Under the pieces are notes generated by a model that made no database searches, was not told where the DNA came from, and saw nothing but the letters and a program-made list of their open reading frames with translations. A stretch of DNA of 48,712 nucleotides, from contig CASDQM010000003.1 of the NCBI GenBank assembly GCA_949282745.1, forward strand, positions 1 through 48,712. Direction: 5' to 3'. The position numbers were made by a program, and so were the translations under genes. Numbering within the stretch: position 1 is the stretch's first letter; every line of letters starts with the position of its first letter. Positions 31,804 through 42,853 of the stretch are shown here, in pieces. This DNA is from an uncultured Sutterella sp. GTDB taxonomy: Bacteria > Pseudomonadota > Gammaproteobacteria > Burkholderiales > Burkholderiaceae_F.

Positions 31804-33433
31804 GCGTTACTCCGCCCTCTTTTGCGCCCTCCTTGCCCTGCCGATTGTCTCGCAAGCGTCCCGAGCCTCCGACTTTGAACTCACGATCGTGCACGCCAAC
31901 GACACGCACTCGGCCGCGGCCGGGATCGACGGCCGCTACGCCGCCTGCCGCGAGGACGACGCCTGCACGGGCGGCTACGCCCGCATCGTGGAGGCGGTCG
32001 AAGCCCTGAGAAAGGAAAATCCGGCCGTGCTCGCGCTCGACGCGGGGGACTTCTGGCAGGGAACGCACTTCTTTCGAACGGGCGGACCCGAGTGGGCGCT
32101 TGCCGCGATGAAGCGCATGCCCTGGGACGCCGTGACGCTCGGAAATCACGAGTTTGACGCGGGCTGCGCGGAGACGGTGCGTTACGTCGAGAACCTCCCG
32201 ATGCCCGTCGTCGCGGCGAACATCCTCCCGAACCCGAAGTGTCCGATGAGCCGGGCGCCGCTCAAGCCCTACGTCGTGAAGACCGTGGGCGGCGTGCGGG
32301 TCGGCGTCGTGGGACTCGCGAACGACGAAGGAAAGGAAGTCTCGGCCGCCTGCCCCGCCACGACCTTTGTAGACCGCGCCGAAGCGCTTCGAAAGGCCGT
32401 CTCGGCGCTCGAGAAGGACGGCGTGCGGCACATCGTCGCGCTCACGCACGTGGGCTACAAGGCGGACGTGGAACTTGCGCGCGCCGTCCCCGAAATCGAC
32501 GTTATCGTGGGCGGACATACGCACAGCGTGCTCGGCAACCATCCGGACTCCGAAGGCCCCTACCCGACCGTCGTTAAGCACCCGAACGGGAATGAAACGC
32601 TCGTCGTGCAGGCGGGGCGCTCGACGCGCTATCTCGGCGTGATCCAAGTCCGCTTCGACGAATCCGGACGCGTGACGGGCTCGACGGGGGACCTCACGGA
32701 ACTCAAGCCCACGATGCCGCGCGACGACGCGACCGAAACCTTCGTGCGCCGCTCGGGCGAAAAGGTGGAGGCGGAACGAAAGCGCGTCCTCGCGACGAAC
32801 CGGGAAGACTTCTATGACGGTCTCGACGACTGCCGCGAAGGCGAATGCCTCGCCGGCATGTGGACGGCGGACGCCCTCCTCGACTGGGGACGGCAGTACG
32901 GCGCGAAGGCGGCCTTCATCAACGGCGGAGCCCTTCGGGCGCCCCTTCCGATCGGGCCCGTCACGCACGCCGACATTCTCGACGTGCACCCCTTCGGGAA
33001 TCACGCGGCGGTGGTGGAGATGCCCGGAAGCGTGGCGCTCAAGGCGCTCGAACACGGTCTCTCGGAGCCCGACCTCAAGAGTCCGCGCCTTCTGCAGACG
33101 GCGAATCTTCGCTATCGGGTCGATCCGAAGCGGCCGATCGGCACGAGAGTCGCAGAGGCGAACATCCGTGAGGACGGAGTGTGGCATCGGATCGAGCCTC
33201 AAAAGACCTACCGGATCGTCACGACCGCGTATCTTCTCGACGGGGGCGATCAGTTCAGAATGCTCAAGGCCCTTCCTGCGGCCCTCGCGCGCGGCCCGCT
33301 CGAAGCGGAACTTCTCGAGCGCCATCTCGAAGCCCGCCGCGACGCCGCGGGCAATCTGCCGCTTCCCGAAACCGGACGCATCCTCGGCATGCCCTTCCGA
33401 GACGATTTGCAGTCGAAGCAGCGGAAATTCTGA
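31802..33433 (+). CDS. Exported 5'-nucleotidase / metallophosphatase (UshA-like)
   Basis: This 543-residue periplasmic enzyme has a signal peptide (MRYSALFCALLALPIVSQAS). An N-terminal calcineurin-type metallophosphatase domain carries two-metal motifs LTIVHANDTHS, DAGDFWQGT, LGNHEFDAG, ALTHVGYKAD and VGGHTHS. A C-terminal 5'-nucleotidase domain (about 335-520) includes FINGGALRAP and the substrate-stacking TAYLLDGGDQF. Such enzymes strip phosphate from extracellular nucleotides and sometimes UDP-sugars. No Shine-Dalgarno is visible before ATG 31802; an earlier ATG is out of frame. It is followed after 120 bp by an alcohol dehydrogenase. The exact substrate range is not known. Confidence 0.92.
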   Translation: MRYSALFCALLALPIVSQASRASDFELTIVHANDTHSAAAGIDGRYAACREDDACTGGYARIVEAVEALRKENPAVLALDAGDFWQGTHFFRTGGPEWALAAMKRMPWDAVTLGNHEFDAGCAETVRYVENLPMPVVAANILPNPKCPMSRAPLKPYVVKTVGGVRVGVVGLANDEGKEVSAACPATTFVDRAEALRKAVSALEKDGVRHIVALTHVGYKADVELARAVPEIDVIVGGHTHSVLGNHPDSEGPYPTVVKHPNGNETLVVQAGRSTRYLGVIQVRFDESGRVTGSTGDLTELKPTMPRDDATETFVRRSGEKVEAERKRVLATNREDFYDGLDDCREGECLAGMWTADALLDWGRQYGAKAAFINGGALRAPLPIGPVTHADILDVHPFGNHAAVVEMPGSVALKALEHGLSEPDLKSPRLLQTANLRYRVDPKRPIGTRVAEANIREDGVWHRIEPQKTYRIVTTAYLLDGGDQFRMLKALPAALARGPLEAELLERHLEARRDAAGNLPLPETGRILGMPFRDDLQSKQRKF

Positions 33434-33553
33434 GACCGGGCGACGTTTTTCGAGAGAATCGGGCAATTCCCGCGTACGTTTTCCCAACCTTTCCCTTCGG
33501 ACGGCCGCTACACTTTTCCCCGTTCATCGGCCTCAATTCCAAGGAGAAAGACA

Positions 33554-34729
33554 ATGGCTTACGCCGTGCACAATTTCGACTACAACACGCCGACCCGCCT
33601 TCTTTTCGGACGCGGCAAGATCGACCGCCTCCCCGAAGTGGCGGCGGAATTCGGGAAGAAGGTCCTCCTCGTCTACGGCGGGGGTTCGATCAAGAAGCTC
33701 GGCATCTACGACAAGGTGAAGACGCTTCTCGCCGACTGCGAAATCTACGAATGCGCCGGGGTTGAACCGAACCCCAAGGTAACGAGCGTGAACGAAGGCG
33801 CCCGCCTTTGCCGCGAACACGACGTCGACTTCGTCCTCGGCGTGGGCGGCGGCTCCGTGATCGACTGCGCCAAGGCGATCTGCGCCGCGCGCTACTACGA
33901 CGGCGACGCCTGGGACATCGTGACGGATCCCTACAAGATCACGAAGGCCCTTCCCCTCGTGACGGTTCTTACGCTCGCCGCGACGGGGAGCGAATACGAC
34001 CCGGCCGCCGTCATCTCGAACATGGACGAAAACAAGAAGATCGGCGTCCTGACGCCCGTCTTCTATCCGCGCGTTTCGATCTGCGATCCGGAATACACCT
34101 TCTCGGTTTCGAAGAAGCAGACGGCCGCAGGCTGCGCCGACATCATGTCGCACATTTTCGAGCAGTACTGCGTCAAGGATTCGAACCTCGTCTCCGACGG
34201 TCTCTGCGAAACGGTGCTGCGCGCCGTCCTCGGGATGGGGAAGCGCGCCTATGACAAGGGCGACGACTACGAAGCCCGCGCGACCCTCATGTGGGCGAGT
34301 TCGCTTGCCTGCAACGGGATCTGCGTGACGGGGAACTCCTTTGCCGCCTGGGTCTGCCACGGGATCGAACACGAACTCTCGGCCTTCTACGACATCACGC
34401 ACGGCGAAGGCCTCGCCATCGTGACGCCCGTCTTCTTCCGCTACAGCCTGAACGACGAGACAGTCGGCCGCTTTGCGACGCTCGCGAACCGCGTCTTCGA
34501 CGTGCCGTTTGAGGCGGATCTCTACGCGATGGCCGAAAAGGGCTTCCGGAAGCTCGAAGCCTTCTTCGCTTCGATCGGTCTGCCGTCCAAGCTCTCGCAG
34601 GTCGGCATCACGAGCGACGAACACTTCGAAGCCATGGCCGAAAGCTGCATGAAGCTCTGGGACTTCTCGCAGACAATCCGCCCGCTCAAGAAGGAAGACG
34701 TCGTCGAAATCCTGAAGCGCTGCCTCTGA
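33554..34729 (+). CDS. Iron-containing alcohol dehydrogenase (BDH/YqhD-like)
   Basis: This 391-residue cytosolic NAD(P)H-dependent enzyme opens NFDYNTPTRLLFGRGKIDRLPEV, characteristic of the YqhD/butanol dehydrogenase branch. The nucleotide-binding GVGGGSVIDCAKAI loop and LAATGSEYDPAAVI are present. Metal ligands should come from GCADIMSHIFEQY and from the histidines in CHGIEHELSAFYDITHGEGLA. AAGGAGA at 33541-33547 sets the start. Likely roles are reduction of butyraldehyde, methylglyoxal or similar aldehydes during fermentation; the substrate cannot be fixed. A strong terminator follows. Confidence 0.92.
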   Translation: MAYAVHNFDYNTPTRLLFGRGKIDRLPEVAAEFGKKVLLVYGGGSIKKLGIYDKVKTLLADCEIYECAGVEPNPKVTSVNEGARLCREHDVDFVLGVGGGSVIDCAKAICAARYYDGDAWDIVTDPYKITKALPLVTVLTLAATGSEYDPAAVISNMDENKKIGVLTPVFYPRVSICDPEYTFSVSKKQTAAGCADIMSHIFEQYCVKDSNLVSDGLCETVLRAVLGMGKRAYDKGDDYEARATLMWASSLACNGICVTGNSFAAWVCHGIEHELSAFYDITHGEGLAIVTPVFFRYSLNDETVGRFATLANRVFDVPFEADLYAMAEKGFRKLEAFFASIGLPSKLSQVGITSDEHFEAMAESCMKLWDFSQTIRPLKKEDVVEILKRCL

Positions 34730-34750
34730 TCGACGCGCACTGATGACCCC

Positions 34751-34790
34751 AGCCCGCTTCTCCCGCATGACCCGGGAGGGCGGGCTTTTT
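34751..34790 (+). terminator. Strong intrinsic terminator after alcohol dehydrogenase
   Basis: AGCCCGC (34751-34757) pairs with GCGGGCT (34780-34786), and CTCCCG with CGGGAG inside, followed by a T-run. Confidence 0.88.
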
Positions 34791-35263
34791 CCTGGACGCA
34801 AAAAAAAACGGGTGAGCCGCGAGCGACCCACCCGATCCAAGGAGACCCGGAAGCGGTCGGACTTCTCTGTCCGCCGCGCCGCTACAACCCGACCCCTCAG
34901 GTTCCATCCTTGCGGCGCACCGTTTCCATGTCTCGTATCTTATCGCAAATGCGAATCGTTTTCAATACCAAGAATGAAAATTTTTCGCATCTGGCGCAAC
35001 CGATCGATGCTCCGGAGACGACTTTTCTGCAAAAACCTCCTTTTCTGCAAACGAATGCTTCATGCCCTCCCCTTCGGCTCGCACCCGGAACCGAAGCGAA
35101 AACCTAATCCAAACCACCTATTTTCAAGGTTTTTTCCTTCCTTTCCTTGACGAGAGGACCTGAAATCCGTAGAGTTCTCTTCTGTGCAATAGCGGTTCTT
35201 CTGCAAAAGAGAGCCGAAACGAAAACTTAGGGTGCCGCGAGGCACTTTCTCTACGGAGTCAAC
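34791..35263 (+). promoter_or_regulatory. Leader and control region of leuA, possible attenuator
   Basis: The region is AT-rich after 34950. A short frame at 34974-35150 (58 residues) holds six leucines within 21 residues (MLRRRLFCKNLLFCKRMLHAL). Its 3' part overlaps two hairpins: CTTCGG/CCGAAG (about 35072-35096) and AAAACCT (35099-35105) with AGGTTTT (35127-35133), the latter followed by TTTCC. This resembles a leucine-leader attenuation layout, but no leucine codon run and no good ribosome site are present. TTCTGCAAA occurs three times (near 35027, 35043, 35196). Otherwise no gene is seen. Confidence 0.4.
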
Positions 35264-38021
<2,758 letters not shown>

Positions 38022-38036
38022 CGAAGGAGATACGAC

Positions 38037-39446
38037 ATGGGCAAGACACTCTACGAAAAGGTCTACGAAGCGCACGTCGTGCGCCGGGTCGAAGGAGAAC
38101 TTCCGCTTCTCTACATCGACCGTCATCTCGTGCACGAAGTGACGTCGCCGCAGGCCTTTGCGGGCCTGCGCGCCGCGGGCCGTCCGATGCGCCGGCCCGA
38201 CCTCACGCTCGCGACGATGGACCACGACATTTCGACGCAGGTGCAGACGCTTGAGGCCTGCTCGCCCCAAGCCTACGCGCAGGTGACGACCCTCATGAAG
38301 AACTGCGGGGAGTTCGGCGTGACGCTCTACGGACTCGGCCATCCGCACCAGGGGATCGTGCACATCATCGGGCCCGAAACGGGCTTCACCCTCCCCGGCA
38401 CGACGCTCGTCTGCGGGGACTCCCACACGGCGACCCACGGCGCCTTCGGAGCGCTCGCCTTCGGGATCGGCACGTCGGAAGTCGAACACGTTCTCGCGAC
38501 CCAGACCCTGAAGCAAGGCAAGTTGAAGACCATGAACGTGAAGACGGTCGGAAAGCTCCCCAAGGGGCTCTCCGCCAAGGACCTCATCCTCGCGATCGCG
38601 GGCAAGCTCACGACCGCGGGCGGCACGGGCTACGCCATGGAATTCACGGGCGAAGCCGTGCGGGATCTCTCCATGGAAGGCCGCATGACGCTCTCCAACA
38701 TGGCGATTGAAGTGGGCGCCAAGGCGGGCATGATCGCTCCCGACGAGACGACCTTCGCCTATCTCAAGGGGCGCCAATTCTCGCCCAAGGGCGAAGATTG
38801 GGACCGCGCGGTCGAATACTGGAAGACCCTCCGCACGGACGAGGACGCCGTCTACGACAAGACCGTCGAAATCGACGTCTCGAACCTCGCCCCGCAGGTG
38901 ACCTGGGGGACGAACCCGGGCCAGGTGATGGGCGTTGACGAACGCGTGCCCGTCCCCGCCGACATGACGGATCCCGTCGAGCGTGCGGGCGCCGAAGCGG
39001 CGCTTCGCTACACGGAACTGAAGGCGGGCGAACCGATTCAGGGCACTCCGATCGACACGGTTTTCATCGGCTCCTGCACGAACGGGCGCATCGAAGACTT
39101 CCGTGCCGCGGCCGAAATCGTTCGGGGCCGCAAGGTGGCGCCGGGCGTGCGCGCTCTGGCCGTTCCGGGAAGCGGCGAAGTGAAGCGCCTCGCCGAAGAG
39201 GAAGGCCTGGACAAGGTCTTCAAGGAAGCGGGCTTTGAGTGGCGGCTTCCGGGCTGCTCCATGTGCCTTGCGATGAACGACGACAAGGCGGAACCCGGCT
39301 CGCGCGTCGCGTCGACTTCGAACCGCAACTTCGTCGGCCGTCAGGGACGCGGCAGCCGCACCCACCTCATGAGCCCCGCCATGGCGGCCGCGGCCGCCGT
39401 CACGGGCGTGATCACCGACGTACGCACTCTCTTGGGGGACAAGTAG
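38037..39446 (+). CDS. leuC: 3-isopropylmalate dehydratase large subunit
   Basis: This 469-residue aconitase-family subunit isomerises 2- to 3-isopropylmalate with LeuD. The [4Fe-4S]-binding cysteines appear in [15 protein letters not shown] and in [11 protein letters not shown]; substrate motifs include [27 protein letters not shown]. The C-terminus [20 protein letters not shown] is normal. The stop codon is TAG at 39444-39446, and the left end of the IscB element begins at this very codon, so the element may have supplied the stop. AAGGAG precedes the start. Length matches the family (about 466), so the gene appears intact despite the insertion. Confidence 0.97.
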   Translation: MGKTLYEKVYEAHVVRRVEGELPLLYIDRHLVHEVTSPQAFAGLRAAGRPMRRPDLTLATMDHDISTQVQTLEACSPQAYAQVTTLMKNCGEFGVTLYGLGHPHQGIVHIIGPETGFTLPGTTLVCGDSHTATHGAFGALAFGIGTSEVEHVLATQTLKQGKLKTMNVKTVGKLPKGLSAKDLILAIAGKLTTAGGTGYAMEFTGEAVRDLSMEGRMTLSNMAIEVGAKAGMIAPDETTFAYLKGRQFSPKGEDWDRAVEYWKTLRTDEDAVYDKTVEIDVSNLAPQVTWGTNPGQVMGVDERVPVPADMTDPVERAGAEAALRYTELKAGEPIQGTPIDTVFIGSCTNGRIEDFRAAAEIVRGRKVAPGVRALAVPGSGEVKRLAEEEGLDKVFKEAGFEWRLPGCSMCLAMNDDKAEPGSRVASTSNRNFVGRQGRGSRTHLMSPAMAAAAAVTGVITDVRTLLGDK

Positions 39447-39700
39447 TCAATAACCCCTGTCTAAAGACAGAGGCTTGATAGCCCTTGTGGCTTTCGAGCC
39501 TTGATTGACTAGCCCCAGGCCGCCGTAAGGCGGACTACGTTGGTTGGGAATGTATAGGCACCGCGGGATGTAGATCCTAGTCCCGCGCCCTGCGGCCGGC
39601 GGTTAAAAGCTCTGAGAGGTAGGAGCGGTGCCGTCGGTGAAAACCTCTTCCAACATTGGCGAAGGATCATTACCGGTCAATAGACCGCGAGGAAACTAAC
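39447..39700 (+). ncRNA. Candidate omega RNA (HEARO-type) of IscB
   Basis: The roughly 250 bases before iscB are rich in pairings and have no coding sense. They include CTGTC-TAAA-GACAG (39457-39470), a helix AGGCT/AGCCT (39471-39475, 39497-39501) enclosing AGCC/GGCT, CCGCC-GTAA-GGCGG (about 39522-39535), a long-range pair GGCACCGC (39557-39564) with GCGGTGCC (39625-39632), and GAGAGGT (39614-39620) with ACCTCTT (39643-39649). The last would form a pseudoknot-like crossing. Position directly upstream of iscB matches HEARO/omega RNAs. The guide would lie at its 5' end, possibly reading into the leuC 3' end. Confidence 0.7.
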
Positions 39701-40936
39701 TTGAGAGTATATGTTTTGAACAAACGAGGAGAACCGCTGATGCCTTGCTCTGCGGCCAAGGCGCGCATTCTGCTCAAAGAAAAGAAGGCGGTGGTGAAAC
39801 GACGAACGCCCTTCACCATTCAGCTTACGATCGCCACGGGTGAAACGACGCAGCCCGTGACCCTCGGCGTCAACGCAGGATACAAACACATCGGTCTTTC
39901 GGCCTCCACTGAGAAGGCCGAGCTCTATGCGTCTGAAATCGAACTTCGTCAGGACGTTTCCGAGCTTCTTGCGGCCCGCCGCGCTCTGCGAGGAGCCCGT
40001 CGATCCCGCAAGACCCGTCACCGCGCTCCGCAGTTCGACAACCGCAAGAGGGAAAAGGGATGGCTTGCGCCGTCCGTGGAGAACCGCATCGGCGCACATG
40101 TCTCTCGCGTTGAGGCGGTCCTGCGCATCCTGCCGGTCACGAAGATCGTCGTGGAAACGGCGTCCTTTGACGTGCAGCGTCTGAAGAATCCCGACGTTCA
40201 GGGTGTCGAGTACCAACAAGGCGAACAGCTCGGCTTCTGGAACGTCCGCGAATACGTTCTCTTCCGAGACGGACACGAGTGCCAACACTGCCACGGAAAG
40301 TCCAAGGACAAGGTTCTCAACGTACATCACATCGAGAGCCGACGCACGGGGGGCGACGCTCCCAACAATCTGATCACGCTCTGCGAGACGTGCCACAAGG
40401 CATTCCACCGCGGCGAGATCGAGTTGAAAGTGAAACGAGGTCGGTCGTTCCAGGCGGAAACCTTCATGGGTGTCATGCGTTGGACGTTCTTCGCGCGGCT
40501 GCAGGCGAGTCATCCCGAAATTGAGGTGCGAAACACCTACGGTTATCTCACGAAGGACACCCGTATCGCCAACAAAATTGAAAAATCTCACTGCGCGGAC
40601 GCCTTCTGCATTGCGGGAAACCTCAAAGCGAAGCGGCTCGGATACTACTTCTTCCAGAAGCAGACCCGTCGCCACAACCGACAGATCCACAAGCTCACGA
40701 TCCTCAAGGGCGGCGTTCGCAAACGCCATCAAACGCCTTACGAAATCAAAGGATTCCGTCTTTACGACAAGGTCCTTTATCGAGGCAAAGTGGCTTTCAT
40801 TTTCGGCCGTCGCTCTTCGGGGTACTTCGACATCCGAACGTTGGACGGAGAGCGGATTTCCGCCAGTGTTAGTTACAAAAAACTACGGCTCTTGGAAAAA
40901 CGTCGGACATTTTTGATTGAACTAAGACGCAACTAA
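39701..40936 (+). CDS. iscB: IscB-type RNA-guided nuclease with substituted RuvC-I Asp
   Basis: This 411-residue IscB protein starts at TTG 39701 with GAGGAAA upstream, giving MRVYVLNKRGEPLMPC, the family's usual start. Domains: PLMP (1-about 50), RuvC-I (VTLGVNAGYKHIGLS), Arg-rich bridge helix (LLAARRALRGARRSRKTRHR), RuvC-II with E152 (VVETASFD), HNH (zinc Cys pair from C194, catalytic H209-H210, NNLITLCETCHKAFH), RuvC-III (H297, D300) and a C-terminal target-recognition region. The RuvC-I catalytic Asp is replaced by N58 (AAC codon), so only HNH cutting is expected. IscB, ancestor of Cas9, uses an omega RNA guide. It sits within leuABCD on the coding strand, so leu transcription passes through it. 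Confidence 0.92.
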   Translation: MRVYVLNKRGEPLMPCSAAKARILLKEKKAVVKRRTPFTIQLTIATGETTQPVTLGVNAGYKHIGLSASTEKAELYASEIELRQDVSELLAARRALRGARRSRKTRHRAPQFDNRKREKGWLAPSVENRIGAHVSRVEAVLRILPVTKIVVETASFDVQRLKNPDVQGVEYQQGEQLGFWNVREYVLFRDGHECQHCHGKSKDKVLNVHHIESRRTGGDAPNNLITLCETCHKAFHRGEIELKVKRGRSFQAETFMGVMRWTFFARLQASHPEIEVRNTYGYLTKDTRIANKIEKSHCADAFCIAGNLKAKRLGYYFFQKQTRRHNRQIHKLTILKGGVRKRHQTPYEIKGFRLYDKVLYRGKVAFIFGRRSSGYFDIRTLDGERISASVSYKKLRLLEKRRTFLIELRRN

Positions 40937-40942
40937 CCATAC

Positions 40943-40989
40943 AAGGAGCGGCGCTTCCTCCCCTACATGAATGCAGGGGTTTCCGCGCC
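40943..40989 (+). promoter_or_regulatory. Element right-end hairpin with AAGGAG ahead of leuD
   Basis: AAGGAG (40943-40948) is followed at once by the compound right-end hairpin (40950-40989). The leuD start lies 10 bases after the hairpin. Without folding, no Shine-Dalgarno is near ATG 41000. With the hairpin formed, AAGGAG would be about 11 bases from it, a possible bridged ribosome site. Confidence 0.45.
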
Positions 40990-40999
40990 GAAATCATCT

Positions 41000-41611
41000 A
41001 TGAAAGCGCTCAAAACACACACCGGCATTGCGGCCCCCTTCGACGCCGCGAACGTCGACACGGACCAGATCATTCCGAAGCAGTTTCTCCTGGCGGTGGA
41101 CCGCAAGGGCTTCGGAAAGCACCTCTTTCACGAGCGCCGCTACCTCGACGCCGCGGAAACGAAGGAGAACCCCGATTTCGTGCTCAATCGGGAACCTTAT
41201 CGAAAGAGCTCGATCCTGGTTGCGCGAAGCAACTTCGGAAACGGGTCGTCCCGCGAACACGCGCCCTGGGCGCTCCTTGACTGGGGCGTGCGGGTCGTGA
41301 TCTGCGAGAGCTTCGGAGACATCTTCAAGAACAACGCCCTTGGAAACGGTCTCTTGACCGTGGAACTTCCCGAGGCGCAGATCTCCGAGATCTTCGACGC
41401 CCTCTACGTGCAACCGGGCATGACGATCACGGTGTCGCTCGAAACGATGACGGTCGAAGCGGCCGGGAAGACCTATCCCTTCACGCTCGACCCCTTCCGC
41501 CGTCGCTGCATCATGGAGGGGCTCGACGCGATTTCGCTCACCCTTGAGCACGAAGACGAAATCGCGGCCTTCGAAGCGAAACGCCCGAGCTGGGCGAACC
41601 GCAACGAGTAA
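41000..41611 (+). CDS. leuD: 3-isopropylmalate dehydratase small subunit
   Basis: This 203-residue swivel subunit pairs with LeuC. It begins MKALKTHTGIAAPFDAANVDTDQIIPKQFL, the standard LeuD start, and contains the substrate-binding loop SNFGNGSSREHAPWALLDWGVRVVI and SFGDIFKNNALGNGLL. An upstream in-frame ATG at 40967 would add 11 unconserved residues encoded by the element hairpin, so 41000 is preferred. The gene is separated from leuC by the IscB element and depends on readthrough or an internal promoter. A strong terminator follows, so it closes the operon. Confidence 0.95.
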   Translation: MKALKTHTGIAAPFDAANVDTDQIIPKQFLLAVDRKGFGKHLFHERRYLDAAETKENPDFVLNREPYRKSSILVARSNFGNGSSREHAPWALLDWGVRVVICESFGDIFKNNALGNGLLTVELPEAQISEIFDALYVQPGMTITVSLETMTVEAAGKTYPFTLDPFRRRCIMEGLDAISLTLEHEDEIAAFEAKRPSWANRNE

Positions 41612-41663
41612 GTCGCCCCCGGATCCTCCTCTTCTCGGGGCGGATCCGAGACTCCGAAAAGAC

Positions 41664-41700
41664 GAAACCCCGACCGGTTTGATTCCCGATCGGGGTTTTT
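41664..41700. terminator. Bidirectional terminator after leuD
   Basis: AACCCCGA (41666-41673) and TCGGGGTT (41690-41697) flanked by A- and T-runs, serving convergent leuD and the hydrolase gene. Confidence 0.85.
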
Positions 41701-41714
41701 GTCATGGCACGAAA

Positions 41715-42749
41715 TCAGGCGAGATAAGTGCGGTAGAACTTCTCGATCTCATCGAACGGAATGATGTCCTTTCGGTCGTAGAGGTCCGTGTGGATCGCCC
41801 CGGGAACAAGGAGAAGACGCTTGTTGTCGGCCTTCAACTTCGGGAAGATGTCCTTCGAGAAGTAGACCGAGTGGGCCTTCTCGCCGTGCACGAGCATGAC
41901 GGCGTTTCGGATTTCCTCGGGACGGCCGAGCAGCGTCGACATGACGAAGGGGAAGAACGAAGTGACGTTCCAGCCCGCGTTCGAGTTGAGCGAACGCGGA
42001 TGGTAGCCGCGCTTCGTCTTGTAGTAGTCGAAATAGTCCTTCACGAACCAGGGCGCATCGTCGGGGAGCTTCTCGGGCACGCCGCCCGCACGGGCCGGAG
42101 CGCCGTTCTTCACGTCGACCGTACGCTGCGCGTTCATCTTTTCGAGCATTTCCCAACGGCCGTTCGCGTCGATCGAGTCGAAGTAGCCGTTCCCCGTCGC
42201 ACGGCACATGTCGTACATGGTCGAGGTGACGGTCGCCTTGATGCGCGTGTCCATCATCGCGGCGCGAAGCGCAAAGCCGCCCCAGCCGCAGATGCCGCAG
42301 ATGCCGATTCTCTTCGGGTCGACGTCGTCGCGAAGCGACAGATAGTCGACGGCCGCGGAAAAGTCTTCCGCATTGATGTCGGGCGACGCGACGTTGCGCG
42401 CGACGCCGCCGCTCTCGCCCGTAAACGAGGGATCAAAGGCGACGGTGACGAAACCGCGAATCGCGAGTTCCTGGGCGTAAAGACCCGAAGACTGTTCCTT
42501 CACGGCGCCGAAGGGACCCGAGACGGCGATCGCGGGAAGTTTCCCCGTGAGGTTCTTCGGACGATAGAGGTCGGCGGCGAGCTCAATGCCGAAACGGTTC
42601 GTGAAGCGGACCTTTTCGTGCGAAACGCGGTCGTCAAGGGCAAAGGTCTTGTCCCAAACTTCGGCGGAGGCGGCCTTCGCGGCCGGAGCGTTAACGGTCA
42701 TGAGCGTGGCTCCCAAAACAGTGGTTCCCAAAAAAGTTCTTCTCTGCAT
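41715..42749 (-). CDS. Tat-exported alpha/beta hydrolase
   Basis: This 344-residue enzyme begins MQRRTFLGTTVLGATLMTVN, a twin-arginine signal. The body is an alpha/beta hydrolase of the dienelactone-hydrolase/acetyl-xylan-esterase type: NRFGIELAADLYRPKNL, AVSGPFGAVKEQSSGLYAQ, TVAFDPSFTGESGG and a nucleophile-elbow region RIGICGICGWGGFALRAA. A Cys rather than Ser seems to occupy the nucleophile place, as in dienelactone hydrolase. A late VPGAIHTDLYD could carry the catalytic His. GGAAGAACGCC before 42749 sets the start; a longer frame adds 13 residues ahead of the signal. A LysR gene lies divergently upstream. Substrate unknown. Confidence 0.85.
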   Translation of the reverse strand: MQRRTFLGTTVLGATLMTVNAPAAKAASAEVWDKTFALDDRVSHEKVRFTNRFGIELAADLYRPKNLTGKLPAIAVSGPFGAVKEQSSGLYAQELAIRGFVTVAFDPSFTGESGGVARNVASPDINAEDFSAAVDYLSLRDDVDPKRIGICGICGWGGFALRAAMMDTRIKATVTSTMYDMCRATGNGYFDSIDANGRWEMLEKMNAQRTVDVKNGAPARAGGVPEKLPDDAPWFVKDYFDYYKTKRGYHPRSLNSNAGWNVTSFFPFVMSTLLGRPEEIRNAVMLVHGEKAHSVYFSKDIFPKLKADNKRLLLVPGAIHTDLYDRKDIIPFDEIEKFYRTYLA

Positions 42750-42853
42750 GGCGTTCTTCCTAAGTGCGTGAGGGACGCGTGAACGCATCCTTTGCCAAGA
42801 ATGCTACGCCCGGGCCTTGGGAGTTCGCGAATGGTATTTCGCGCTATCATGAT

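Larger units (their letters stand above)
39444..40990 (+). mobile_element. IscB (OMEGA) element inserted between leuC and leuD
   Basis: An element of about 1.55 kb interrupts the leucine operon. Its left part begins at the leuC stop with TAGTCAAT (39444-39451), answered by ATTGACTA (39504-39511), and a CTGTC-TAAA-GACAG hairpin. The right end is a compound hairpin: GGCGC (40950-40954) with GCGCC (40985-40989) outside and CCCCT (40960-40964) with AGGGG (40975-40979) inside, the type seen at right ends of IS200/IS605-like elements. No TnpA transposase is present, so mobility would need a trans-acting Y1 enzyme. Exact borders are inferred. Confidence 0.8.

Noticed and set aside
39444-40990. CRISPR-Cas locus
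   Set aside because: The nuclease has PLMP and split RuvC/HNH domains of IscB at 411 residues, and no repeat-spacer array, Cas1 or Cas2 is present.
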